64,000 nt of DNA from Panax quinquefolius. Its lineage: Eukaryota; Streptophyta; Magnoliopsida; Apiales; Araliaceae. Location of the stretch: contig CM035160.1 in assembly GCA_020205615.1 (NCBI GenBank), forward strand, positions 11,879,821-11,943,820, read 5' to 3'. Positions within the stretch are counted from its first letter, which is position 1. Each line of letters begins with the position of its first letter. This document shows positions 1 through 11,243 of this stretch, piece after piece. The notes below the pieces were generated by a model that did no database searches, was not told the DNA's origin, and worked only from the letters and a program-made list of their open reading frames with translations. The position numbers and the translations under genes were made by a program.

Positions 1-241
1 ATTATGGGGCCCATAAAAACTCCTTGTACAATAAATCACGAATATTCTCCGACGATACGAATATTCCACGACCAAACGAATATTCTCCTAATGATAATGA
101 ATATTTTATAACCACTTGCTTATTCGAAATATTTACGTATTTTACCCATAACTATCCACATTAATCAAATCAACCCTTACTATTTTAAAATAATAAATAG
201 AGGAAAATAAATTTCATTTATTAATAATTTGGGGTCTTACA
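1..241 (-). repeat. LTR fragment of inverted Tekay-like element, cut by window edge
   Basis: Read on the minus strand from 241 downward, this is the 5' part of the same LTR family that repeats at 1896, 4449, 11244, 18020 and 24784: it opens with TGTAAGACCCC and continues with the shared AT-rich start and the GAATATT-rich stretch. A purine-rich tract (minus-strand AAGGAGGGGAGG) lies immediately outside it at 242-255, so this is the 3' LTR of a minus-strand copy. The rest lies left of the window. Strand and family are seen directly; lineage is inferred. Confidence 0.85.
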
Positions 242-1895
242 ACCTCCCCTCCTTATGAAATTTCATCCTCGAAATTGACGTACGTACCTGGTGTTTCGAA
301 AAGATGAGAATACCTCGCTTCTATTTTCGTTTCCAACTCCCGGTCATTTCCTCAATAGCATGGTTTCTCCACAAAAACTTTAACTTGTGGTATAACCTCA
401 GATTACATAGGACATGTTCTTTCCTATCCAAGATCTTGGCAGTACCTCCTCGTATGTTAAGTCTTCAGCTATCTCGTCCGGTTCTAACTTAATGACGTGG
501 TTCGAGTCGTCCACATATTTACGTAACATCGATCGTGAAAACGCGTTATGAACACGCGTCATACTTGGCGGTAAAAGCGAGTCTATAGGCCACAATTCCT
601 ATTCGATCGAGAATTTCAAATGGATTAATAAATCGAAGGTTTGAGCTTTCCTCACCTCACCGATTCTCGCTTTTAAAATAACAACTTCTTTCACCTCCTT
701 CTTCAAATTCATCAGCTCCGGTGTGTAGCTTGAACAGCTTTAACTTTATCGATTAAAGTCGATTATACTCGTATATCATCACGTGGGTAACTAGAGTTTT
801 CATCTCCATCTCTATTATTTATAAATTATCTGAAATGAGTCTTTGACAATATCGTACTTTCGTACTTGTATATCGATCTTTTTACTCAACACGTCACCTA
901 CCACGTTCGCTTTTCCGAGGATGGCGTACGGTCGAACATGTCTTTGAAATGAGTCTCTCTTGAGTTCTTGAAGCTCTTCCCACATTCTTTGCTCCATTCG
1001 AATTTTGTATCTCTACGAGTCAATTTGCGTTAATGGAATAGCGATTCGAGAATATCCTTCAACGAATCTCCGATAATAACCAACTAAGCCTGAAAGCTAC
1101 GTATTTCGATTACCGACTTAGGTTGTTCTCAATCGTGACTCATATCCCAACCTTGGATAAGCGTTACAATGACACCTATCGGTTTCTTATCGCATACGAA
1201 TATGGTGTCCCCTACGAGATCGACTTGGTGCATTCCACAAAGGAAGTCACCGGATAAAGGCTCGGTACCAAATTCTATAGTTGAATTTTTAACTCCACGA
1301 AGTTCAATAGAGCCATTCGATATGAGATTTTAGAAATGAGTTTTGTCACCGTTCAAAGTCGATACAAAATTTAATATCGAACTTTGGGAGTAAGCGAAAT
1401 TCTTCAGAAATACATCGGAAAAATCAATAACAACAGAATATTATTCAAATCGGCGTGTCTTTATTCAAATCCATAACATGGACTAAGAAAACTTGACATC
1501 CGTAATAAACGAATGATTTCATGGCTTGATATGAAAATGTTTGATTACCATGGTTTGATTGCTTGAATTGAATAACAAAGTTGCTTAGGAATATGAAAAT
1601 TAACAACCTTACGAAAGTAATCAATTTCGGCATGATGAGTAGTTAACCTTAAAATCACATCAAAAGCAAATATCTCTATAGAAATAAGGTTAACAGGTAA
1701 TGTGATAGTGCCAACCTGAATCAAGCAAGATTTCTAAACAACGGATGTAATGAAAGTTTCTCCTAACGGATTCTCCATAAATAGGTCAAAGTCTAATTTC
1801 TCCGTAGTCAAGTTCAAACGTTGAGCGTAAGTAAGAGAGATAAAAGAATGGGTAGAACCGGTATCTAGTAAGGTATAAACTACGCAAGAATTTAT
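242..1895 (-). pseudogene. Inverted, deleted Ty3/gypsy internal region (protease to chromodomain remnants)
   Basis: Reading 5' to 3' on the minus strand from 1895: protease-region sequence (1895-1445), N-terminal reverse transcriptase (about 1430-1230), the C-terminal 'connection' part of RT (about 1130-1010), an RNase H tail (about 1000-815, with a readable GKANVVGDVLSKK), then integrase C-terminus and chromodomain (about 600-398, readable RVHNAF, LRKYVDD, EDLTYEEV), ending in the polypurine tract. The RT core, most of RNase H and the integrase catalytic core are missing, and several frameshifts and stops are present. It is the reverse complement of sequence at about 2495-3560, so units face away from each other across 1895/1896. 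Non-functional. Confidence 0.85.
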
Positions 1896-2252
1896 TGTAA
1901 GACCCCGAAATTTTTTTTAAATAAAAAGGAATTTCCTTTATTTATTATTTTGAAATAGTAAGGGTTGATTTGATTAATGTGGATAGTTAAGGGTTAAATA
2001 TGCAAATATTTCAAAATAAGCAAGTGGTTATAAAATATTCATTGTTGTTTAGGAATATTCGTTTGGTCGTGGAATATTAAATGCATTTAAAGAATATTAA
2101 ATGCGACGGCACGCGACCATGTGTGGGCCCCATAACGAAAGCGATTGGATGAAGAAAACGACAAATATAAGTTGTTTTTAAATAACTTGTAGTTGTTACC
2201 AATTATCTTGTTGGAATACCCGTGGTTAAAACACACTAATATCTGGCGTTGT
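1896..2252 (+). repeat. Truncated LTR (first ~357 bp) of Tekay-like element
   Basis: Begins TGTAAGACCCC like the full LTRs and follows them closely to CTGGCGTTGT, where it stops at 2252 and jumps into gag zinc-knuckle sequence. In full LTRs the same point continues TGAGCGATAG. Most of the LTR, the primer-binding site and most of gag are therefore deleted in this unit. Its left edge abuts the inverted unit within GAATTTAT. Confidence 0.85.
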
Positions 2253-4448
2253 ATATTACAACCACCGGTCGTATGTTACAAATGCGGAAAGAGGGACATA
2301 TCATTGAAACCCCACAACAGTTTAAGGTATGCTATAATTGGGGAAAAGATGGACATATCGCTCGAGATTGTACAATATCGAAACCAGTCCGGTAGGAATG
2401 GTGACTCGAAAGGATGTCCCGAAAAAGTCAAAGTCAACGGTTCTTGGAAGAAGCGTTTATCGTGGCCGGTCAAAATCTGAGGAACGACGAAGTTAGCACG
2501 GGTTAGTTAATTATAAATTCTTGCGAAGTATATACCTTACTAGATATCGGTTCTACCCATTCTTTTATCTCTCTTACTTGCGCTCAGCGTTTAAACTTGA
2601 CTCAAGAAGAAATTAGACTTTGACCTATCTCTGTGGAAACTCCAGTTAGAGAAAACTTTCATCACATCCAATTGTTTATAAATCTTGCTTGATTCAGAGT
2701 TGGCACTATCACATTACCACAGTTAACCTTATTTCTATAGAGATATTTGTTTTTGATGTGATTTTAAGGTTAACTACTCATCAAATGCCGAAATTGATTA
2801 TTTTCGTAAGGTTGTTAGTTTTCATATTCCTAAGCACTTTGTTATTGAATTCAAGAAATCAAACCATTGTAGTCAAACATTTTCATATCAAGCCATGAAG
2901 TCATTCGTTTATTACGGATGTCAAATTTTCTTAGTCCATGTTATGGATTTGAATAAAGACACGTCGATTTGAATAATATTCTGTTGTTATTGATTTTTCT
3001 GACGTATTTCTGAAGAATTTCTTGGCTTACTCCCAAAGCTTTGATATTAAATTTTGTATCGACTTTTTGAACCCAGTCTAAAACTCATTTCTAAAATCTC
3101 ATATCGAATGGCTCTATTGAACTTCGGGAGTTAAAAATTCAACTATAAATTTGGTACTGAGCCTTTATCTTGTGACTTCCTTTGTGGAATTCACCTAAGC
3201 GAGACTCTCTACATGTAGGGGCGTCATATTAGATGCGATAAGAAAGCGATAGGTGTCATTGTGACGTCTTATCCAAGATTGGGATATGAGTCACAGATTG
3301 AGAGCAACCTAAGTCGATGAATCGAAATCGTAGCTTTACAAGGCTTAGTTGGTTATTATCGGAGATTCGTTGAAGGATATTCTCGAATCGCTTTATTCCA
3401 TTAACGCAAATTGGTGACTCGTAGAGATACAAAATTCGAATGGAAGCGAGGAATGTGGGAAGAGCTTGAAGAACTCGAGAGGAGACTCATTTCAAAGACA
3501 TGTTACGATCATGCCATCTGGAAAAGCGAGCGTGGTAGGTGACGCGATGAGTAGAAAGATTATATCACGGGAACGAGTGCGATGATGTCAAGTATCTGGC
3601 GTAGAGAGCCAACTTTAATAGAAAAAGTTAAGGTTACTCGAAGCCACCGAGGCAGAGTTGATGCGTATGAAGAAGAAAGTACAGAAGAAGGAGCTATTAG
3701 GGCGAGAATTGATGAATTGATACTTGAGTCCACTCTGAACTTTGTGTTCTAACGACTACGATTTGAAGTACAAGATTATGATGGAGGCACACAATCGCCA
3801 TTTGCAATCCATCTGGAAGTACTAAAATGTATCGTGATCTTGACATACATTTTGTGGAACAATATGAAGAGAGAGATTGCAAAGTTTATCTCGATGTGTT
3901 TAACTTGCCAACGTGTAAAGGCGGAGCATCTTGTACCTAAAGGGTCCGTTGCAACCACTTGAGATTCCGAAATGGAAGTGGGAACACATTACTATGGATT
4001 TAGTTCACGGGCCTTCCTGCGGTTTCTCAAGGCATCAATCTTATTTGGGTTATTGTTGATAGATTAACCAAGTCTGCTCATTTCTTCCGATCACGAGACT
4101 TATTCCTTGAACGTCTTTCTCGTATATACGTAAATGAGATTGTGAGATTGCATGGCATGCCAAGTATCCATAGTTTTAGATCGTGACCCAAGATTCACTT
4201 CATGATTTTGGGTTAGAAAAGCTATGGGCGCGAATTTACGATTGATTTGGCATACCATCCTCAAATGGATGGGCAATCGAAAGGACTACTCACTCGAATA
4301 TTAAAACTCTTGAAGATATATTAAAACTCGTGTCCTAGATTTCAAATAGGAAGTTGGGATAAGTACTTGCCATTGGTGGAATCCTCATACAACAAAAAAA
4401 GTTATTAAACAAATATAGGCATGGTTCCATTCGAGCATTATATGGGCC
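2253..4448 (+). pseudogene. Deleted Ty3/gypsy internal region (gag zinc knuckle to integrase)
   Basis: Starts in the gag zinc-knuckle region (readable CYKCGKRDISL near 2272), then protease (about 2495-2975, with the IGSTHSFISL active-site region in broken frame), N-terminal RT (about 3020-3150), RT connection (about 3290-3420), RNase H tail (about 3500-3560), integrase zinc-binding domain and catalytic core (about 3640-4448). It ends abruptly in the integrase sequence that precedes the GRKC motif and joins the next LTR with no polypurine tract, so integrase C-terminus and chromodomain are deleted. Many stops and frameshifts. It is the most upstream plus-strand member of the cluster. Confidence 0.85.
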
Positions 4449-5813
4449 TGTAAGACCAAAAATTTTTTTAAATAAAAGGAATTTCCTTTATTTATTATTT
4501 TGAAATAGTAAGGGTTGATTTGATTAATGTGGATAGTTAAGGGTTAAATATGCAAAATATTTCAAAATAAGCAGTGGTTATAAAATATTCATTGTTAAAG
4601 TTTTGGGGAATATTAGTTTGGTGACGTTGGAAAATAATATTAAATGCTTGTCGAGAATAATATTAAATGCGGCGGTAGCGACCATGTGTGGGCCCATATT
4701 TTGAGCGATTGGATGAAGAAAGCGACAAATATAAGTTGTTTTTAAATAGCGGCGTAGTTATTCTGAGATTATCTTGTTGGAATACCGGTGGATTAAAAAA
4801 CACACTAAGTTGTCTGGCGTTGTTGAGCAGTAGCAGCACTTGGTATTGCACCAATTATTGATTCTTACGTGAAGGCCTTTACTCGATAATGGTTCTGATA
4901 ATTCTTTATTGATATTTTATTGAGTTAATAATTCTTTGCGTTGATATTTTATATTCTTTGTTGTTTGATAATTGTCATTACTGGTATCTTTCATTATCGA
5001 AGCAATAATTCATATTATCTGAATAATATTATTAGATAACATTATTGGCAATGTCTAGAAAGTTACATCTAAGGAGAGGTTTGGTCACTAATTGCGGCGC
5101 GATGAAGAAAAATTCTTATTGGAAAGCCCCTGCTTTCTGAGGAGCTGCACAGTTTGTCGATATTGTGATTACGTAATATTATTTGTGAATAATTAATTAT
5201 TGATTTATATGATGAGGAAAATATTGATTTTATGTGGATATAGATGGAGAAAATTTTTAAAATGACAATTGTTGAAAATTAATATTTTATCTTTTACGAT
5301 AAAATAATTCGTTTAAATATATTATTTTAATAATATATTAGCGGTGATATTTTACAACGAATGTGGGATATATGAGTATCTGAGGAGGAAGAGTATTTTT
5401 GTTGCAATAAATGTTTAAAACATGTTAAACATGTCGGTGGACCCCATTTATTATTGAAAATTTGATTATAGCACAAAAATTGCCCGTTTGTGGATTTGAG
5501 GTCAATTTCTGATTGGAATTTGGAAAAACTTTCTTACTGCAAAGTTGTAGAATTGAATTTCCTATAAAAACTCGCGAGATTCAATTTTCTGATGAAAGGG
5601 CTATTTATTATGAATTATTGAAGTTAGAAGCTCAAAATAATTGATTTTTGGAAGTTTAAAATATTTAAAATTAGAAAAACGTTTTTTCTTATTTTTTTCT
5701 AGAAGGTGGCATGTGTTTGATGGCTGAAATCAGATTCTAGACATGTGTAGAAAATAATATAATTATATTATTAATTTATTAAATTTTACTGCTTTGGTGT
5801 TACTAGCGATTTC

Positions 5814-5821
5814 TATAAATA
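5814..5821 (+). promoter_or_regulatory. LTR 1 TATA box
   Basis: TATAAATA in the context TTTCTATAAATAGGG, about 1.37 kb into the LTR. Transcription would start some 30 bp downstream, near the ACACGAGAAAGCTGAAG stretch. All four array LTRs keep this box. Confidence 0.7.
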
Positions 5822-6095
5822 GGGTCTTGGGTTAGAATTGAAAATCACACGAGAAAGCTGAAGTTTTCTCTCTATATATTATCGGCGTATTCTTGTGAGT
5901 ATTTTGAGTATACTTTGAGTATTGCTATCTGGTGCAAGTCAAAGTCATAACTTTATATCAGGTGTTTAATTTAGAAATTGATCTTTCGAGGTAAGGGATA
6001 TTATTTTTTTCGTAATGATATTATTTCTTGATATCATTATCTTTGAAATATTGATCTGAAGTTTTTATCAAATTTGGAACTTTTTCATGTCGGGG

Positions 6096-6310
6096 TTCTT
6101 ATTCATGGGTTCTTATTCATGAGTTCTTATTCACGAGTTCTTATTAAGCGATTCTTATTCACGATTCTTATTCACGAGTTCTTATTCAAGTTCTTATTCA
6201 TTAAAGCGTGAAGATGTTTTTGTGGAATTTCTATCTTTTGGTGTCGGAGTTACTATTCACGTGTCTCGGCTTTATTCACGTATCTGACCTTATTCACGTA
6301 TCTGATCTTA
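6096..6310 (+). repeat. Short tandem repeats GTTCTTATTCAYGA in LTR 1
   Basis: About nine head-to-tail units of 13-15 bp (GTTCTTATTCATGA and variants) are followed by three to four units of a related CTTATTCACGTATCTGA form. The block recurs in the other three LTRs at about 12865-13075, 19628-19835 and 26403-26635. It lies downstream of the inferred transcription start. Confidence 0.8.
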
Positions 6311-6534
6311 TTCATAGAAAAATAAATTTTCTTCTTTTTGTCCAAAATATCTATTACGGATCTAACTTTGATTGTATCCATGTTTTGATCATTCTTGAAT
6401 TTTACACCACTATGATGATTATTTTGAGGTATTTTTGGGCGTGGATAAAACCAAATCGAATCCTTAATCCTTAATCCTTGTCATTTTGTTTCCTTTGGAT
6501 TCGTTTCTTTAAAAATATTTTTCATCATCCTCGG

Positions 6535-6745
6535 TCTTAAATGATGATATTATTGAATATCTTTGGCACAGTAGTGCAAGATGAATGATTTCTGAAGAAT
6601 ATCTTTGGCACTGTGTGCAAAGATGAGCAGTGTTGAGATGAACATGGCCAGATTGATTAATATCTTTGGCACATGTAGTGCAAAGATGAGCAGTGTTTAA
6701 ATGAACATGACCCGGTGATGAATATCTTTGGCTGTAGTGCAAAGA
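6535..6745 (+). repeat. ~60-bp tandem repeats with ATCTTTGG..TAGTGCAAAGATGA core in LTR 1
   Basis: Four imperfect units, each starting AATATCTTTGGC and containing a short variable segment, TAGTGC or TGTGC, and AAGATGA. Equivalent blocks occur at about 13310-13515, 20070-20280 and 26870-27075. A related core appears in the 47-55 kb element. Confidence 0.8.
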
Positions 6746-7306
6746 TGAATATTTGATTCGGATGCGTATTGATTGATGTTACGAGGGATAAAATATTGAT
6801 GATGGGTATTAAATTCATAGATTATAGTAGATTTCATTCTCTACGTAACTCTTACATGAATTATTATTTCATTGCGAATATTGATCTGAAACTTGTTGTC
6901 TATTGTATTACATCAGTTTTTCCTGTTGAAGACTAACGATAATTTGTTGTATATTATCTTAGTCATAATATTCTTCTTGGGCTAGTTGAGCTCACCCTTT
7001 TCCTTGTTGTTCCATTTTTCTTCTCGGGAGGCGAGAATGTAGCGAGTCTTAGTCGGGTATGGAATGAAGGTTAGAGAGAGTTGTTTAGTAGTCCTCACCA
7101 TTTTGTAAAATAATGAATCAATAATTATGATGGGGATTTATTTGCGTGTGGATATTATCTAGAAGACAATATTATATTTAAACTCACGATATATATTGTA
7201 TTCGTATTTCACACGACATTTGTATTAATGAAGTTGTAGTTTGCTTTTTGTACCATGTATTTGGCGACTCGGAATGGGTGTTGTGTATACCTATTTTGGG
7301 GCGTCA

Positions 7307-10300
7307 CGGTTGATATATCGAGCTTAGGGATATGATCTCTGGCGGAGATCGGGGAATAGAACTAGGAGGGAGGCGAGTAAATCCTTATTTAGTGTGTCTA
7401 CTACTAAGCTTATTTGTTAGTTGGTCGATATATAGGGATATTATGTGATATATTGATTTCCTTAATTAACCCTTATTTTATGGCGATATTTGAGAATGTC
7501 GTTGAGAATATTAACGATGGAGTAAATGAGGCCAGTGGAGATGCTGTCTTTCACCAGCGAGGAGAGCGTCTGAATTTGGTAATGTTCCTCTGTGAAACAA
7601 CACCAGCGAAGCGAGATGATGAGCGAGGGGATGTTTAGAAGCTTTTTGCGATTCATGCAAAATCGACGAGGAGACTTCGTGTTCAAAATCTGAGGAGAAA
7701 TGATAGCAATTCACGGGTGGTCACGACCCAGCGATTCGAAGTTGGGACCACGAGTGCAGGGAAGCGGATCCGATTAAAGGCGGAGGCGTGGGTCGAACAA
7801 ATTACAAGATATTCGATGTCTTGGGATGCGGAGAGAAACGAAAGTTCCATTCGCCACCTTTATGTTAAAAGTGGCGAAGCGATTCTTGGTGGGAATCGTG
7901 AAGCGTACCCATCCATTTTGCCTTTCGGCGTATGTCGTGGGAGCGTTTGAAGCAGTTCAATGACAAGTACTTCCACGAAAGTATTAAATCGTATGAAGGA
8001 AGTGGAGTTTATTAGACTAGAAGCGAGAATAACATGGCGGTGTCCCGATGCTGGCGAAGTTAGCGGAGTTATCGAGTTGCACCTCATTTGGTGGAGAATG
8101 AGGAGCGTTATGGCGGATGTTTACGAGAGGTTTGAAACACGACATCGTCGATATCTCATTTCTCATAAATTTTCTCTCTATTCGGATGTTGTCAGCGGGG
8201 CTCGATTGTTAGGCGAGATAACGAAATACGTTCAATGAGGACCATAACGAGGATCATCTAGAAGATAGCGATCATCGAATAACGATAACCGGTGGAGAAA
8301 GAAGAATCTGAACAAAGCGGTAACCACTACGGTGGTAATCGTGGCCGTGAAAATAGAAGAAGCGAGTGGGAGGAGATTTTAAAGAGGAGATTCAACACGA
8401 CCATGTGAAGGCGTCGGCGCCGATGCAACTAGTTTTAAGGGAGGAGAAGCGACCACCGGTCGTATATTACAAATCTTGGGAAAGAGGACATATCATTGGC
8501 GCCTGACAGTTTTAAGGTATCTATAATTGTGGAAAGAAGGACATATCGCTCGAGTTTATGCGATATCGAAACCAGATCCGGTGAGGAATGGTGACTCGAA
8601 AAGGATGTCCCGAGAAAAAATCAAAGTCAGCGGTTCTTGGAAGGCGTTTGTTGTGGCCAGTCAAAATCTGAGAACGACGAAGTTAGCAGGGTTAGTTAAT
8701 TATAAATTCTTGCGAAGTATATACCTTACTAGATATCGGTTCTACCCATTCTTTTATCTCTCTTACTTGCGCTCAGCGTTTGAACTTGACTCGGAGAAAT
8801 TAGACTTTGACTATCTGTGGAAACTCCATTAGGAGAAACTTTCATTACATCCAGTTGTTTAAAAATCTTGCTTGATTCAAGAGTTGGCACTTTATCACAT
8901 TACACATTAACCTTATTTACATAGAGATATTTGTTTTGATGTGATTTTAAGGTTAACTACTCATCATGCAAAAATTGATTATTTTAAATAAGGTTGTTAG
9001 TTTTCATATTCTAAAGCAACTTTGTTATTGAATTCAAGCAATCAAACCATTGTAGTCAAACATTTTCATATCAAGCCATGAAGTCGTTCGTTTATTACGG
9101 ATGTCAAATTTTCTTAGTCCGTGTTATGGATTTGAATAAAGACACGTCGATTTGAATAATATTCTGTTGTTATTGATTTTTTTTCTGGCGTATTTCTGAA
9201 GAAGAATTTCTTGGCTTACTCCCAAAGCTTTGATATTAAATTTTGTATCGACTTTGAACCGGTACAAAACTCATTTCTAAAATCTCATATCGAATGGCTC
9301 TATTGAACTTGAGGAGTTAAAAATTCAACTATAAATTTGGTACACGAGCCTTTATCTTGTGACTTCCTTTGTGGAATTCACTAAGCGAGACTCTCTGTGG
9401 GGGCGTCGTATTAGATGCGATAGTAAAGCGATAGGTGTCATTGTGTGACGTCTTATCGAAGATTGGGATATGAGTCGCGATTGAGAAAACAACTAAGTCG
9501 ATGTCGAAATCGTAGCTTTACAAGCTTAGTTGGTTATTATCGGAGATTAGTTGAAGGATATTCTCGAATCGCTATTCCATTAACTTGGTGACTCGTAGAG
9601 ATACAAAATTCGAATGGAAGCGAGGAATGTGGGAAGAGCTTGAAGAACTCGAGAGGAGACTCATTTAACACGTATTACGATCATGCCATCTGGAAAAGCG
9701 AGCGTGGTAGGCGGCGCGATGAGTAGAAGATTATATCTTGAGGAGCGAGTGCGATGATGTCAAGTATCTGCGTAGAGCCAACTTTAATAGAAAAAGTTAA
9801 GGTTGCTCGAGCCACCAGGCAGGAGTTGATCGTATGAAGAAGAAAGTCTGAAGGAGCTATTAGGGCGAGAATTGATGAAGAAGGAATACTTGAGTCCACT
9901 CTGAGACTTTGTGTTCTAACGACTACGATTTGAAGTACAAGATTATGATGGAGGCACCTGACAATCGCCATTTGCAATCCATCACGGAAGTACTAAAATG
10001 TATCGTGATCTTGACATACATTTTGGTGGAACAATATGAAGAGAGAGATTGCAAAGTTTATCTCGATGTGTTTAACTTGCCAGCGTGTAAAGGCGGAGCA
10101 TCTTGTACCTAAGGGTCGTTGCAACCACTTGAGATTAGGAATGGAAGTGGGAACACATTACTATGGATTTAGTTCTGGGTCTTCTGCGGTTTCTCAAGGC
10201 ATCAATCTTATTTGGGTTATTGTTGATAGATTAACCAAATCTGCTCATTTCTTCTGAATCGAGAGACTTATTCCTTGAGCGTCTTTCTATATTATATGCG

Positions 10301-11243
10301 TAAATGAGATTGTGAGATTGCATGGCATGCCGGTATCCATAGTTTTAGATCGTGACCCAAGATTCACTTCATGATTTTGGGTTAGAAAGCTATGGACGCG
10401 AATTTACGATTCGATTTGGCATACCATCCTCGAAGCGGATGGGCAATCGAAAAGGACTACTCGAACTCTTGAAGATATATTAAAACTACGTGTCCTAGAT
10501 TTCAAAGGAAGTTGGGATAAGTACTTGCCATTGGTGGAATTCTCATACAATGATAGTTATTAAACAAATATAGGCATGGTTCCATTGAAGCATTATATGG
10601 ACGAAAATGTAGTTCTCGATATGTTGGGATGAGGTGGGTGAAGCAACATTGTTGGGACCCGAGTTAAATGCGTATGACTAATGAGATCGAAATGATTAAA
10701 CAAGCGTATACAAAGCGGCACAAGATCGACAAAAGAGTTATCACGGATCTTCATCGAAAGGGCGTGGAATTTAATGTAGGGGATCATGTATTGTTGCGAG
10801 TTGCTCCATGGAAGGGAGTTACAAGATTTGGGAAGAGAGAAAGCTCGATCCACGATTTATCGGTCCATTTCAAATTCTTGGCCAGAGTAGGAAATGTAGC
10901 CTATAGACTTGCGTTACCTCAAAGTATGTCTCGTGTTCATAATGTGTTTCACATATCATGCTTAAATAAATATGTGAAAGACCGAACCACGTTATAGAGT
11001 TAGAACCAGGACGAGATAGCCAGAAGACTTAGCGTGTGAGGAGGTACTGTCAAGATTTGGATAGGAAGGAGCATGTCCTACTGTATGAAAGGTTATACCA
11101 CAAGTTAAAGTTTTGTGGAGGAATCATCTTATAGAGAAATGACACAGGAATTGGAAGCGGAAATGAAAGCGAGGTATCCTCACCTTTTGAAACACAGTCA
11201 GTCGTCGTCGATTTAGAGGGCGAAATTTCATAAGGAGGGAGGT
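7307..11243 (+). pseudogene. Array unit 1 internal region: decayed gag-pol lacking RT core and RNase H
   Basis: A degraded primer-binding region follows the LTR (7307-7330, ending GAGCTTAGG). Gag begins at an ATG at 7480 and runs to about 8690: the Gag core is readable near 7780-8150 and the zinc-knuckle region at about 8459-8560 has lost cysteines. Protease (about 8690-9155, GSTHSFISL-type site, broken), N-terminal RT (about 9220-9335, SYRMAPIELEELK), then a jump to the RT connection (about 9490-9600) and RNase H tail, so the YxDD catalytic loop and RNase H core are absent. Integrase (about 9820-10610) keeps [26 protein letters not shown] and GMPVSIV in shifting frames. The C-terminus (about 10740-11235) keeps RVHNVFHIS and chromodomain traces. 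Numerous stops and frameshifts; not functional. Confidence 0.88.
11231..11243 (+). promoter_or_regulatory. Polypurine tract before LTR 2
   Basis: TAAGGAGGGAGGT directly abuts the TGTAAGACC start of LTR 2. Such a tract primes plus-strand DNA synthesis in LTR retrotransposons. The same tract precedes LTR 3 (18007-18019) and LTR 4 (24771-24783). Confidence 0.75.

Larger units (their letters stand above)
4449..7306 (+). repeat. LTR 1 of tandem array (~2.86 kb)
   Basis: Opens TGTAAGACC and closes near GGGGCGTCA, matching three further copies over its full length. It contains a TATA box at 5814-5821, tandem repeats of a 13-19 bp unit at about 6096-6310 and of a ~60-bp unit at about 6535-6745, and a terminal part with TTGAGCTCACCC. 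The left edge is fused to truncated integrase sequence instead of a polypurine tract. Confidence 0.9.

Noticed and set aside
6208..6474. 88-codon ORF in LTR 1
   Set aside because: It starts in the short-repeat block of the LTR and is not kept open in LTRs 2-4.
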